Part shown: positions 46,101-54,171 of the stretch, one piece after another
Numbering within the stretch: the first letter of the stretch is position 1
Layout: the number at the start of each line of letters is the position of its first letter
Assembly: GCF_902859585.1 (NCBI RefSeq)
Contig: NZ_CADIJM010000005.1
Location: 124,001 to 188,000, forward strand
Direction of reading: 5' to 3'
Source: Achromobacter animicus
GTDB lineage: Bacteria > Pseudomonadota > Gammaproteobacteria > Burkholderiales > Burkholderiaceae_B
DNA length: 64,000 nucleotides
Notes under the pieces: generated by a model
What the model was told of the DNA's origin: nothing
Database searches by the model: none
What the model saw: only the letters and a program-made list of their open reading frames with translations
Position numbers and translations under genes: made by a program

Positions 46101-49100
46101 GCGTGCTGACGCTGACGTTCACGGGCGCCATCAGTAAGGCCGATGCGCAGAACGTGCTGCGCCGCATCGCCTACAGCAATGCCAGCAACGATCCCACCCG
46201 CGACGGCGCGACCATCGTGCTGCGCACCACGCTGCACGATGGCGACGGCCATCAGGATGAACTCCAGACCGAGATCGAGCTGGAAGGCGTCAACAATGCG
46301 CCGATCATCGACACCACGCCGCGGAACCCCACGTTCCCGGCCGAAGGCGAACCGGTCAAGCTGTTCGAAGGCACCACGGTCGACACGGTGGAATCCGGCC
46401 AGGAGGTGGCCCGCGTCATCGTCACGATCAGCCCGGCCAACGCGCAGGACATCCTGGGCGTGGACGGCGGCAAGATCCGTCTGGACAGGGATTCCAACGG
46501 CCCGCAGACCACGGCCTCCGGCCTGCAGTACATGGTGACCATCGCCGACGGCGTCACCACCGTGACCCTTTACCTGAACTCGTCGGGCGAACGCGCCGCG
46601 CAGGTCATCGACAGCCTCACCTACGCCAACGCCGCCAGCCCGCTGAGCGGCACGCGCACGATCAGCCTGACCGTGCAGGAATGGGACACCGTCAATGGCT
46701 CGACGGATGCGGATGACGCCGCAACGGTCACTTTGGCCGGCCCGACCAGCCCCAACACGCCGCCCACCGTCACCGGCGGCGACGACGTGTCCTACACCGA
46801 ACGCGCCGATGCCGTCCTGATCGCGCCCGATAGCGTGATTGCCGATGCGCAGATGGACGCCTTCAACGGCGGCGCGGGCAACTACGACGGCGCTGTCTTG
46901 ACGATCACGCTGGGCTCGGGCAAGAGCGCCACAGACGCGCTGGGCTTTGAGCCCGGCAACGGCCTGACGCTGGAAAACGGCGTCCTGAAAAAGGACGGCG
47001 TGGCGATCGGCGCGGTGTCGCACGCCGACGGCGTGCTGACGATCCGCTTCAGCGACGAGGCCGGTTCCATTCCCACCAAGGCCGACGTGCAGAACACGTT
47101 GCGCCAGATCACCTACGCCAACAGCAGCCATGCGCCCGTAGACAGCGTGGCCATCAGCGTGACGCTGGCCGACCAGCGCGGCCTCGCGTCGACGGCAATG
47201 GACTTCTCCATCAACATCACGGCCATCAACGATGCGCCGGTCGTCGATGCCGATCCGGTGCTGTCGCTGGGCGACCTGACGCACGTGCAGGATCTGACGA
47301 CGATTCCCGGTCTGGAAAAGCCCACCGCCAGCGTCGTGTCCGACGATGGCGCGCGCGTCTACGTGGCCGACGGCAAGGGCGCCATCGCGGTTTTCAGCCG
47401 CGACGGCGACACCGGCTCGCTGACTTACGTGCGCACGTTCGCCGGCGTCGGCAATCTTGCGGGCATCAAAGAGTTGGTGAGCTCGGCCGACGGCAAGAGC
47501 CTGTACGCCCTGCGCGCGGACGGCAACGCCATTGGCGTGTTCGGCGTGAGCGCCGACGGCGCGCTGACCCACCAGGCCACCATCACCAGCAATTACGAAC
47601 TGGATGGCGGCAGCCTGAACGACATGAAGGGCATTGCGTTGTCCGAAGACGGCAAAAACCTGTACCTGATCAACAGCTACGGGATCGCCTACTTCAACCG
47701 CGACGCGCAGAGCGGCGCGCTCACATATATTGGCGCCATCAGCGGCGATATGAACGCGGAGCCGTTCCTGTGGCAGCCCACCGACATCGCGGTGCGCGGC
47801 GACCTGCTCTTCGTGGTGACCAACACCAGCTCGAGTTCGACGCTTATCGTCTATCGCCGCGACGGCAGCGGCGCCTTGTCGGTCCTGACGCACATCCAGG
47901 GCGGCGGCACGGACGCGGCCGGCCAGACCGTCTCGTTCTCCAACCTGCAGCACATCGCCGTCAGCGCCGACGGCAGCACGATCTTCGTGTCCAACAGCCG
48001 CACGTCCTCGTTCAACGGCTGGACCGGCGGGTATGAAGTGCACGAGAACCCCCAGGCCATCGATGCCTTCCGCCTGAACGCGGCGACCGGCGCGCTGACG
48101 CATCTAGGCACGCTCACCGGCAGCCAGACGGTGGAGAGCATCGCACTGTCCGCGGATGGCAAGGCGCTGTTCGTGACCCTGGCCGACGGCACGCTCAACT
48201 ACTACGCCACGGCAACGCTCAATCTGATCAGCTCGCAGAGCGGGCTGGCCGGGGCCGGTCAGATTGCGGTGTCGGCCGATGGCGGCGTGATCGTGGTGGG
48301 CGACGAACTGGACGTCCTGAACGCCCCGCCGGCCCCGCAGCCCGTCTACATCATCGACGGCGATGGCGTGCCGGTCGCGCCGACGCTTGCGCTCTCGGAC
48401 GCCGAACTGGATGCGGCGAACAACTATCAAGGCGCCAGCGTCACCCTCGGCGGACAAGCCGGCGACCGCTTCGGCTTCCTGGCCGGCGACGGCTACACGC
48501 TCGCCGGGGACGTCATCTCGTTCAACGGCCAGCCCATCGCCACGCTGACGCAGACCGGCGACAACGCGACGCTGCGCTTCACCGGCGCCGTCGACCGCGC
48601 GCAGGCCAATGCGCTGCTGCACCGCGTGACCTACGCCAGCACCGGCGGCACGCCTGGCACGCGCAGCGTCACGATCACGCTCAACGACGGCGACATCGTC
48701 AGCGCGGGCTATGACGTGGACGTGACCGTCCGCCTGCCCAACCAGGCGCCGGTCGCGGGCGCCGACCCGTACACGCCCGAGACCGCGCTGGCCGGACGCA
48801 ATTACACGGTGACCTTGCCGGAAACGCTTTTCAGTGATCCGGAAGGCGGCAAGCTGACGTGGAGCGTCAGCGGCCTGCCTGCGGGGCTGACCTTCGATCC
48901 GGCCACCCGCACGATCTCCGGCGTGCTTGCCGCGACGGGGCAATACACGATCGTCATCACCGTGACGGATCCCGAAGGCGCATCCGTGTCGCGCGACGTG
49001 ATCTTCGAAGCCGTCGAGCCGCCGAACACCGCGCCCGTCGACAGCGGGATCGCGCTGACACCGGGTGTCGTCCAGGTGGGCGAGCCCTACGCATACACGT

Positions 49101-50269
49101 TCCCCGCCGGGCTCTTCACCGACGCCGACGGCGATGCGCTCACGTGGCGGATTGACGGCCTGCCGGAAGGACTGACCTTCGATCCGGCGACCCTGACCAT
49201 CCGAGGGACTGCGACAGCCGAAGGCAGCGTTGCCGTGGTCGTGAGCGCCACCGACACGTCGGGCGCCAGCGTCTCGCGCATCATCACGCTGACGGTCGCC
49301 ACCGCGCAGCCCGAGCCGAACCCGGGCACGAATCCTGGCACGGATCCTGGGTCCAATCCCGGCACGGATCCGGGCACGCAGCCCGACCCCAACGCCAACC
49401 CGAATCCCGGCAACCCCGCCGACGTGCCGCCGCCGGATCTGAGCGCGTGGCAGCGCGACCCGGTGTTTGCCTCCGGCACGACTGCCGACGACACGCGGGA
49501 CGACGCGTTCCGATCGCTGCGCCAGGCGCTCGGCGGTATTCCCGCACCATCGGTCGATGCGTTCAGCGTTCCCATCCGCGACGGCCTGTCGACGCCGCCG
49601 CAATGGACATCGACGGCGCTGCTCGACGAACTGCTGGCCGACTCGCTGGAACGCCGTGACGCCGACGCGGCACGCCCGTTCACGATGGATGCGGGCGGCG
49701 GGGTCCGTTCGCCGCTCGTGGTCCTGGCCAGCCCCGACTCGCCCGGGCTCTCGTTCGCCAGCGCCGCGATTACGGGCCTCTGGCGCGCCGACGTGGCGGG
49801 CAACCGGCAGACCTACGCCTTGCCGCACGGCCTGATCCGCAGCAGCGGTCCCATCGCCTCGCTGGCGTTGCGCATGGCGGACGGCTCCGATCTGCCGCCG
49901 GGCGTGCGGCTCGATGCGGCGCGCGGCCTCATCGTGGCGCCGGGACTTGCCGACGCCCAGACGCTATCGCTGCAACTGGTGGTGCGCGCGGCCAATGGTG
50001 AAACCCGCGCCATTCCCGTCACCGTCTCCGCCGAGCGCGTGGGCGCCTGGCACGGCAGCGATGCCGTCGCCAAACGTGACGACACCCATGACGACACCCT
50101 CGCCGCCGACAAGCCCGCGCTGACCCAGCAGCTTCGCCACAGCGCCGCGCACGACGTGCTGGAAGCGGCGCGGCAGTTTCTCGCTTCCCTGGACGACGGC
50201 GCCGCGGGCGGCGCCTCCGACACGGCCGCCGGCGCCCGGCAGGCCATCACCATCAATGCAGCAAGCTGA
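40130..50269 (+). CDS. Giant surface protein: LEPR-type leader, four beta-propellers, Ig/cadherin-like repeats
   Basis: A 3379-residue predicted surface or secreted protein. The start MTSRRIPTLRRQALALEPRF leads into LLDAAAV, the LEPR-XLL-type N-terminus of very large exported proteins; no Sec signal is seen. By eye the order is: a VDG-type repeat (70-204; again 1397-1529 and 2077-2204), lactonase/YVTN-like beta-propellers at ~224-536, 884-1234, 1557-1905 and 2379-2725, five FGF-type cadherin-like repeats (from ~537, 1242, 1917, 2224 and 2744), four putative Ig domains (~674, 781, 2882, 2970), a Pro/Gly/Asn/Asp linker (3062-3099) and a C-terminal Ig-like part. No RTX nonapeptides were found. 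An AGGA site precedes the ATG; a much longer upstream frame is the shadow of tadG. Probably an adhesin exported by the four genes that follow. Confidence 0.88.
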   Translation: MTSRRIPTLRRQALALEPRFLLDAAAVTTAVDVAAQAVPPTETAPGVDATPTEATVVVTDTSDTFAPVDLFSGVDVHAQTSGTDELTQLVVTVDRSGANQALVIDGKTIALEGGSGTTRADDDGYFYTVAVSGNTTTITLQLDAFNPAPASVAALIDSMSYQILDKSVDGGKVSVSLKSLSDAGGQTTDLSAITATIDIDSRINVAPEVKGDLLQEADHFGAGSLAGATEVAYSADGRFVYAAGSNNTLSIFTVDAASGLLSKTQDLTVADLGTVNHLVVSGDGKSVYTISSNGNLIQFSVDATGTLSHAATRSVGGGSTGGLALSEDGTQLYVDASNNFGREAHVYSRDTDTGALTQIQRLDAVRNASLATAGGYVTVIHSGAGINANHTLKIYQRDADGVLNLVDSLLLDKTGQDAVDYAISMSADGKLLFVGEPGARNISVFRLGADNLLTRAGTVASDNIGSLTLNADGTLLYAATTAGTVSVYAVSGDGGLTLLGSAAGKTNGADISLSKDGMSLVVAGNGLTRYTTLQSLTLGQDTVLGDRVSLSDRNYDLLDGGAGNYNGASVTIKASLPGGAFGFESGNGLSMTNGVILRGGIQIATYTVDGDSLTLRFTGDATTAVANQVLQQVSYGNSAVAAGTFITLTVQANDGALNSEALSISFRSNTGPQVDAGVANGYTPETVTTEKDYQLVLPENLFNDADGDRLTWRVTGLPAGISFDPETRTLSGTALVAGAYPIRITVTDAYGASVTLDLNLDVVQTPNREPVVSSSAPASFGQVTAGEGGFTATLRADMFTDPDSRYGDTLTWSIVEALPAGLVFNAATRTLSGTPTTQGDYVLTVRVADKAGLTADHKMTLRVVSAAEAANSAPAFDIDGSDLSYTSDGRINGYDQYVYSVQVSDDGYTVIVLGNGTNNHQVSPAGNSTLSVFTRNPNTGELTLVQRFVQGAENDGNDANGIEIQGLLSAASAVYSADGEHVYLVGQKADGGNYFLTGFNVNADGTLTASGHSAELGSTQVKQLVASQDGHLYGIAGNTLYAYGIGANGELTASGTYENQPFSTASAIEADAQGRVFVAGANTLTIYAANPDGSLTQLVTHTGDVGNFARSIAVSGDTIYVSAGSNGILTLRFDPIAKTVTKVSSVGAQMWGLELSADGKTLYAGGLTGALNVYRIGADGAPTLVTTIAHEGASGNYRAFRFGISPDGSSMYVGGFYNAAGLGHIDIEKALTGAYAEGQTVKPAAGLTFGDADYDALASGAGDYNGATITIGRDGGTNTNDRFGFDNANGLTLAGTEIRLNGDKIADFTSAGGILTIAFTGQVSTATANAVLQQVTYTHDSKDPGAAIRLKVQVRDQYASGVDSVALALTVAQVNDAPVVVSTPADVKYSPGESAVGLFDGTTISTVENGQTIAGLTLTVSPVANGASETLTVDGTPIALVAGNGTTSSGHAYTVTMANGVATITITPAAGMTGDQAAALVDGIAYANDAAAPTTGERSISLTAVRDSGGTDNGGKDTAEPDVVAKVNVQFEAPVLTTPIDSVGSNELISQLADGAPSSALEGVLDVFEVDGKFYLLRTSTEWNMDAQADLEVNTLYVLERSADGTLRIAQAIGNGEVGALAGAADLRVSADGKSLYVVANQGVVLFIRDAATGMLTAQGTFGADIVTEYGMIRDVLATGGLVYATAGDNLLVFRQDGAALALIHTYTDAGDTGLQLDGANALTLSADGRFLFVGTSGGSTLASVFSLDPSGVPAFVMAAQGKDPAAADQFYFTQTLAVSPDGKTLYVVDFDDNQHRLHTLAVDADGRLTALAATLPAGDVKQIVVSPDGSAVFEIASDRIGVYSRGADGVPVRVGEISGYGDPFGDGVSFGEIRSATISEDGTKLYLTGQFSFDDGVLVLDLKPAAAHYTEGTAPVAILPSATLSDPQLDALNNGQGDYKGASISVERADGAHADDRFGFIDGDNLRLDTASGQILLNDVAIATFSQTNGVLTLTFTGAISKADAQNVLRRIAYSNASNDPTRDGATIVLRTTLHDGDGHQDELQTEIELEGVNNAPIIDTTPRNPTFPAEGEPVKLFEGTTVDTVESGQEVARVIVTISPANAQDILGVDGGKIRLDRDSNGPQTTASGLQYMVTIADGVTTVTLYLNSSGERAAQVIDSLTYANAASPLSGTRTISLTVQEWDTVNGSTDADDAATVTLAGPTSPNTPPTVTGGDDVSYTERADAVLIAPDSVIADAQMDAFNGGAGNYDGAVLTITLGSGKSATDALGFEPGNGLTLENGVLKKDGVAIGAVSHADGVLTIRFSDEAGSIPTKADVQNTLRQITYANSSHAPVDSVAISVTLADQRGLASTAMDFSINITAINDAPVVDADPVLSLGDLTHVQDLTTIPGLEKPTASVVSDDGARVYVADGKGAIAVFSRDGDTGSLTYVRTFAGVGNLAGIKELVSSADGKSLYALRADGNAIGVFGVSADGALTHQATITSNYELDGGSLNDMKGIALSEDGKNLYLINSYGIAYFNRDAQSGALTYIGAISGDMNAEPFLWQPTDIAVRGDLLFVVTNTSSSSTLIVYRRDGSGALSVLTHIQGGGTDAAGQTVSFSNLQHIAVSADGSTIFVSNSRTSSFNGWTGGYEVHENPQAIDAFRLNAATGALTHLGTLTGSQTVESIALSADGKALFVTLADGTLNYYATATLNLISSQSGLAGAGQIAVSADGGVIVVGDELDVLNAPPAPQPVYIIDGDGVPVAPTLALSDAELDAANNYQGASVTLGGQAGDRFGFLAGDGYTLAGDVISFNGQPIATLTQTGDNATLRFTGAVDRAQANALLHRVTYASTGGTPGTRSVTITLNDGDIVSAGYDVDVTVRLPNQAPVAGADPYTPETALAGRNYTVTLPETLFSDPEGGKLTWSVSGLPAGLTFDPATRTISGVLAATGQYTIVITVTDPEGASVSRDVIFEAVEPPNTAPVDSGIALTPGVVQVGEPYAYTFPAGLFTDADGDALTWRIDGLPEGLTFDPATLTIRGTATAEGSVAVVVSATDTSGASVSRIITLTVATAQPEPNPGTNPGTDPGSNPGTDPGTQPDPNANPNPGNPADVPPPDLSAWQRDPVFASGTTADDTRDDAFRSLRQALGGIPAPSVDAFSVPIRDGLSTPPQWTSTALLDELLADSLERRDADAARPFTMDAGGGVRSPLVVLASPDSPGLSFASAAITGLWRADVAGNRQTYALPHGLIRSSGPIASLALRMADGSDLPPGVRLDAARGLIVAPGLADAQTLSLQLVVRAANGETRAIPVTVSAERVGAWHGSDAVAKRDDTHDDTLAADKPALTQQLRHSAAHDVLEAARQFLASLDDGAAGGASDTAAGARQAITINAAS

Positions 50270-50277
50270 TTCCAGAC

Positions 50278-52005
50278 ATGACTCCTACCTTTGATTCCGC
50301 CACGCCCATGACACATCGCGCCCGCCGCTTCGCCCTGACCGTGCTCGCCACGGCCGTTCTCGCCGGTTGCGCCGTCACGCCGCCCGAGAAGCTGAGCACG
50401 CAGGACCTGCTGCAACTCGACCAGGCCGACCGCGGCGCCATGTTCGCGCAGCAGGAACCGGTGACGGGCCCGATTACGCTGGACGAGGCAATCGCCCGCG
50501 CCGTCAAATACAACCTGCAGCAGCGCCTGGCCCTGATGGAGCGTGCGCTGGAAGACGACCTGACCGACGTGCAAAAGCAGGGCATGCTGCCCAAGCTGAC
50601 CGCCCGCGCCGGCATGCGCGCCCGCAACAACGATTACGGTTCGTCCAGCGAGTCGCTGGCCACCGGCACGCAATCGCTGGTGCCGTCCACCAGCCAGGAA
50701 CGCGACACGCACACGGCCGATCTGCAACTGACGTGGAACGTGCTGGACTTCGGCCTGAGCTACTTCGGCGCCAAGGCGCAAGGCAACAAGGCGCTGGCGG
50801 CCGAAGAGCGCCGCCGCCGCGTCGTGGCCGACATCATCCGGCAGACGCGCACGGCGTACTGGAACGCCGTGACCGCGGAACGCCTGAAGGACCGCGTGTC
50901 CTCGACACTGGCCGAAGCGCGCCAGACGCTGGAATACGCGCGCCAGACGGAGCAAAAGCGTCTGGTCGCGCCCATCCTGGCGCTGCGCTACCAGCGCGAT
51001 CTGCTGAACATGGTGCGCCAGACCGAGGCGCTGGACAACGAACTGGCGCAGGCTAAGGCGCGCCTCGCCACGCTGATGAACCTGCCGCCCAGCGCGGACT
51101 TCCAGCTGGCCACGCCGGACGCCGCCACCATGGCGCCGCCCGTGCTCGCTTACGAACTGCAGGACCTCGAAGCCCTGGCGATGGTCCGCCGCCCCGAACT
51201 GCGCGAAGAAAGCTACCTCGCGCGCAACGCCGTGCTGGAAACGCGCATGTCGCTGCTGCGCCTCTTGCCCAACGCGTCGCTCTTTGGCGGCCTGAACTAC
51301 GACAGCAACAAGTATCTGGTCAACAACAGCTGGGCGGACGCCGGCATGCAGGTGAGCTGGAACCTGCTCAGCGTGCTGTCGTGGTCGTCGATCACCCGCG
51401 CCGGCGAGTCGCGCGAACAGGTGGCCGAACTGCGCCGCCAGGCTTTGCGCATGACCGTGCTGAGCCAGGTCCACATCGCCTGGCTGGAACGCCAGCGGGC
51501 CGAGACCGCCTTCCGCCGCGCCGATGAACTGAGCCGTTTGCAGGACGCGATTCAGGTGCAGACCGAGAACGCCGCGCGCAGCAGCGCCGAGACGCATCTG
51601 GAAGTGGTGCGCGCAAAGGTCGAGACCCTGCTCGCCACGCGTGCCCGCGACCTGAGCTATGCCGAACTCGTCAACGCGCAGAACACGATCTACCAGGCCG
51701 CCGGGATCGATCCCCTGCCCGAACGCATCTCCGATGAAAGCCTGACCAGCCTGGCGCGCGACATCGCCGAGACCAACCAGCAGATCGAACGCGGCCACGT
51801 CGACATTCCGCGTCTGGCCGTGGCGCCGCAAGCCATCGACACGAACGGACAGGCCATCGCGACACCCGTGATCGACCCCGTTGCGTCCGTGACCGAACCC
51901 GCCGCGCCGCCCGCACTGCGCACCGTCTCCGGCAATCTGTGGAGCAGCGTCGGTTCCGTCGCCAGCGCCGGCAGCGCGGACAACCAATCGGTGAAAGCGC
52001 GCTGA
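50278..52005 (+). CDS. TolC-family outer-membrane efflux protein
   Basis: A 575-residue outer-membrane factor with a lipoprotein signal (VLAGCAV). The two long helical-hairpin halves typical of the family are visible, including ITLDEAIARAVKYNLQQRLA and LYD-like strands (LTWNVLDFGLSYFGAK, VSWNLLSVLSWSS). It should form the exit duct for the adhesin. The first ATG is 8 bp after the adhesin stop; an ATG 30 bp on (MTHRARRFAL) gives a better signal and may be the true start. A disordered Ala/Pro tail ends the protein. Confidence 0.92.
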   Translation: MTPTFDSATPMTHRARRFALTVLATAVLAGCAVTPPEKLSTQDLLQLDQADRGAMFAQQEPVTGPITLDEAIARAVKYNLQQRLALMERALEDDLTDVQKQGMLPKLTARAGMRARNNDYGSSSESLATGTQSLVPSTSQERDTHTADLQLTWNVLDFGLSYFGAKAQGNKALAAEERRRRVVADIIRQTRTAYWNAVTAERLKDRVSSTLAEARQTLEYARQTEQKRLVAPILALRYQRDLLNMVRQTEALDNELAQAKARLATLMNLPPSADFQLATPDAATMAPPVLAYELQDLEALAMVRRPELREESYLARNAVLETRMSLLRLLPNASLFGGLNYDSNKYLVNNSWADAGMQVSWNLLSVLSWSSITRAGESREQVAELRRQALRMTVLSQVHIAWLERQRAETAFRRADELSRLQDAIQVQTENAARSSAETHLEVVRAKVETLLATRARDLSYAELVNAQNTIYQAAGIDPLPERISDESLTSLARDIAETNQQIERGHVDIPRLAVAPQAIDTNGQAIATPVIDPVASVTEPAAPPALRTVSGNLWSSVGSVASAGSADNQSVKAR

Positions 52006-52006
52006 C

Positions 52007-52816
52007 ATGCCGATTTTGCAAGCCTCCGTATCGCGGCATGGCGCGCGCCTGCTGCTGGCAGCGGGCGTTGCCGCGTCCGCGGCCGTCCATGCCCAGACGC
52101 CGCCGCTCGTCCCCATGACCGCCCCGGCCGCCGCCGACACGGCCCGCGCCCAACTCGTGGCCGCGCGGCGCGCGGTGATTTCCAGCAGCCTGTCCGGCAA
52201 GATCGACGCGCTGCCGTTTCGGGAAGGCGACCGCTTCAAGAAGGGCGACGTGCTTGTCGCCTATGACTGCGCGCTGAACCGCGCCCGGCTGGAACGCGCC
52301 GTGCTGGCCGAATCTGCCGCGCGCAAGAAGCAGGCGGTCGCCGAGCAGCTGGAAGCGCTGCGCTCCATCAGCCGATCCGACGTCGAACAGGCGCGCGCGG
52401 CGGTCGCCGTCGCCCGTGCCGAAAGCAACGCCGAAAGGGTACTCGTGGATCGCTGCGTCATTGCCGCCCCGTTCGCGGGCCGGGTCGGCGAAACCTATGC
52501 GCGTGCATCGGAAAGCGTGGCCGAAGGCGAGAAGCTCGTCAGCATCTACGACGACTCCGCCTTCGAACTGGAAGCGATCGTGCCTTCGCGCTGGCTGGCG
52601 TGGCTCAAGCCCGGTTCGCCGCTGCGCGTCACCGTCGACGAGACGGGACGCACGTACGAGGCGTCGGTCTCGCACATCGCGGGCGCCGTGGACCCGGTCA
52701 GCCAGTCGGTCAAGATCATTGGCCGCCTCGCCGACGCGCAGAACACGGCCGCCGAACTGCTGCCCGGCATGAGCGGCAGCGTGCGCGTCGACCTGCCCGC
52801 CGCGGGAACGCCGTGA
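52007..52816 (+). CDS. HlyD-family periplasmic adaptor
   Basis: A 269-residue adaptor with a Sec signal (ASAAVHAQ). The lipoyl-like segment ISSSLSGKIDALPFREGDRF and its pair VIAAPFAGRVGETYA flank a short helical hairpin, followed by a beta-barrel and a membrane-proximal domain (LLPGMSGSVRVDLP), as in RND-type adaptors. It is one base after the TolC-like stop and overlaps the next gene by 4 bp. It probably bridges TolC to the inner-membrane parts. Confidence 0.92.
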   Translation: MPILQASVSRHGARLLLAAGVAASAAVHAQTPPLVPMTAPAAADTARAQLVAARRAVISSSLSGKIDALPFREGDRFKKGDVLVAYDCALNRARLERAVLAESAARKKQAVAEQLEALRSISRSDVEQARAAVAVARAESNAERVLVDRCVIAAPFAGRVGETYARASESVAEGEKLVSIYDDSAFELEAIVPSRWLAWLKPGSPLRVTVDETGRTYEASVSHIAGAVDPVSQSVKIIGRLADAQNTAAELLPGMSGSVRVDLPAAGTP

Positions 52817-54171
52817 CGGACATTGCTACACGAGAAAATCTGCTGGCCGCGCTGCTCCAACTGGAAAAGCGCGCACGGGCCTGCGCGGACGCGCAGGCGC
52901 TGGCGTTCCTGATGGTCAACGACACGCATGCGCTGGCGCCGTATCGGCAGGCGGCGCTGTGGCTGCCGGGCGCCGGTGGCGACGGCGTCATCTCCGCGCT
53001 GTCGGGCCTGGCGGTGCCAGACCCGAACGCGCCCTATACCGTGTGGCTGGCCGGCCTGCTGGCAAGCCGCGCGCGCGAGGGCGCAAGCGGCCCCTTTGAC
53101 GCGACGTCCGACGAGCACGCGATGTGGGCGGAGCATCTGCCGCGCCACGGCCTGCTGCTGCGCCTGCCTCTGGGCCACGCGACAGCAAGCGATGGTCTGC
53201 TTGCCCTGTGGCGCGATACGCCGTGGACGGGCGCGGAGATTGCCGTGCTGGGTCTGCTGGCGGACGCCTACGCGCACGCCTGGCGCGCGTTGGCGCCCAC
53301 GCAGCGCACGGGCCGCGCGGCCGGCTGGTGGGGCCGCCTGCGCCATGGCGAACGCCGCACGCGCTGGTGGCTGGCGCTGGGCGCGGCCGTCATCGCGCTG
53401 ATGTTCGTGCCGGTTCGCCAATCCGTGCTTGCGCCGGCCGAGGTCGTCGCGCGCGCGCCCATGGCCGTGCGCGCGCCACTGCAGGGCGTCGTCGACGAGA
53501 TCGCCGTCACGCCCAGCCAGACCGTTGAGAAAGGACAACTGCTGGCCGCGCTGGACGTGCGCGACCTGGAAGGTCGGCTGGAAAGCGCACGCCAGGCGCT
53601 GGCCGTGGCCGACGCCGAGCTGCGGCAGAACCAGCAGCAGGCGCTGGTCGATGACCGCAGCAAGGCCACGTTGGCGCTGGCGCAAGGCAAGCGCGCGCAG
53701 GCCGCGAGCGACGTGGACTTCTATGCCAAGGCGGTGGCGCGCACGCAGCTACGCGCCGAGCGCGACGGCATCGTGCTGTTCGACGACCCCGCCGATTGGA
53801 TCGGCAAGCCCGTGGCACTGGGCGAACGCATCATGATGGTGGCCGACCCGGCGGACGTCGAGCTGGAAATCCACTTGTCCGTCGGTGACGCGATTGCGCT
53901 GCCGGCCGAAGCGCCGATCCGGCTCTTCCTGAACACCGCCCCCGCCGATCCCTTGCCCGCCACGCTGCTGCGGGTGGGCTACCGCGCAGCGCCCACCGCC
54001 GACGGCGCCATGGCCTATCGCGTGCGCGCACGCCTCACCGACGACGCGCTCGCCACGCAGCCGCGCGTCGGCCTGAAAGGCACCGCCAAGCTGTACGGCG
54101 AATCCACGCCGCTCTACGGCTACCTGCTGCGCAAACCCCTGGCGACGCTGCGCGTATGGCTGGGACTGTAA
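52813..54171 (+). CDS. GAF-domain HlyD-family adaptor
   Basis: A 452-residue protein beginning at a GTG that overlaps the preceding stop. Residues ~1-165 look like a cytoplasmic GAF-type domain (QALAFLMVNDTHAL, QAALWLPG, LLALWRDTPWTGAEIAVL). A transmembrane helix at ~184-203 (WWLALGAAVIALMFVPV) is followed by a periplasmic HlyD part: VRAPLQGVVDEIAVTPSQTV, a hairpin, AERDGIVLFDDPADWIGKPV and a barrel. A sensory or regulatory cytoplasmic domain on an adaptor is unusual. It overlaps the M50 gene by 16 bp. Its place suggests it helps gate export of the giant protein. Confidence 0.87.
   Translation: MTDIATRENLLAALLQLEKRARACADAQALAFLMVNDTHALAPYRQAALWLPGAGGDGVISALSGLAVPDPNAPYTVWLAGLLASRAREGASGPFDATSDEHAMWAEHLPRHGLLLRLPLGHATASDGLLALWRDTPWTGAEIAVLGLLADAYAHAWRALAPTQRTGRAAGWWGRLRHGERRTRWWLALGAAVIALMFVPVRQSVLAPAEVVARAPMAVRAPLQGVVDEIAVTPSQTVEKGQLLAALDVRDLEGRLESARQALAVADAELRQNQQQALVDDRSKATLALAQGKRAQAASDVDFYAKAVARTQLRAERDGIVLFDDPADWIGKPVALGERIMMVADPADVELEIHLSVGDAIALPAEAPIRLFLNTAPADPLPATLLRVGYRAAPTADGAMAYRVRARLTDDALATQPRVGLKGTAKLYGESTPLYGYLLRKPLATLRVWLGL

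Noticed and set aside
44471-48103. 1210-codon open frame antisense to the adhesin
   Set aside because: Composition is typical of a shadow frame in GC-rich DNA (His/Arg/Gln/Val-rich, no recognisable domain) and the sense frame has clear repeats.
49315-50269. RTX repeats or a C-terminal RTX secretion signal in the adhesin
   Set aside because: I looked for GGxGxDxLx nonapeptides and found none; the Pro/Gly/Asp segment at 49315-49425 is a linker.
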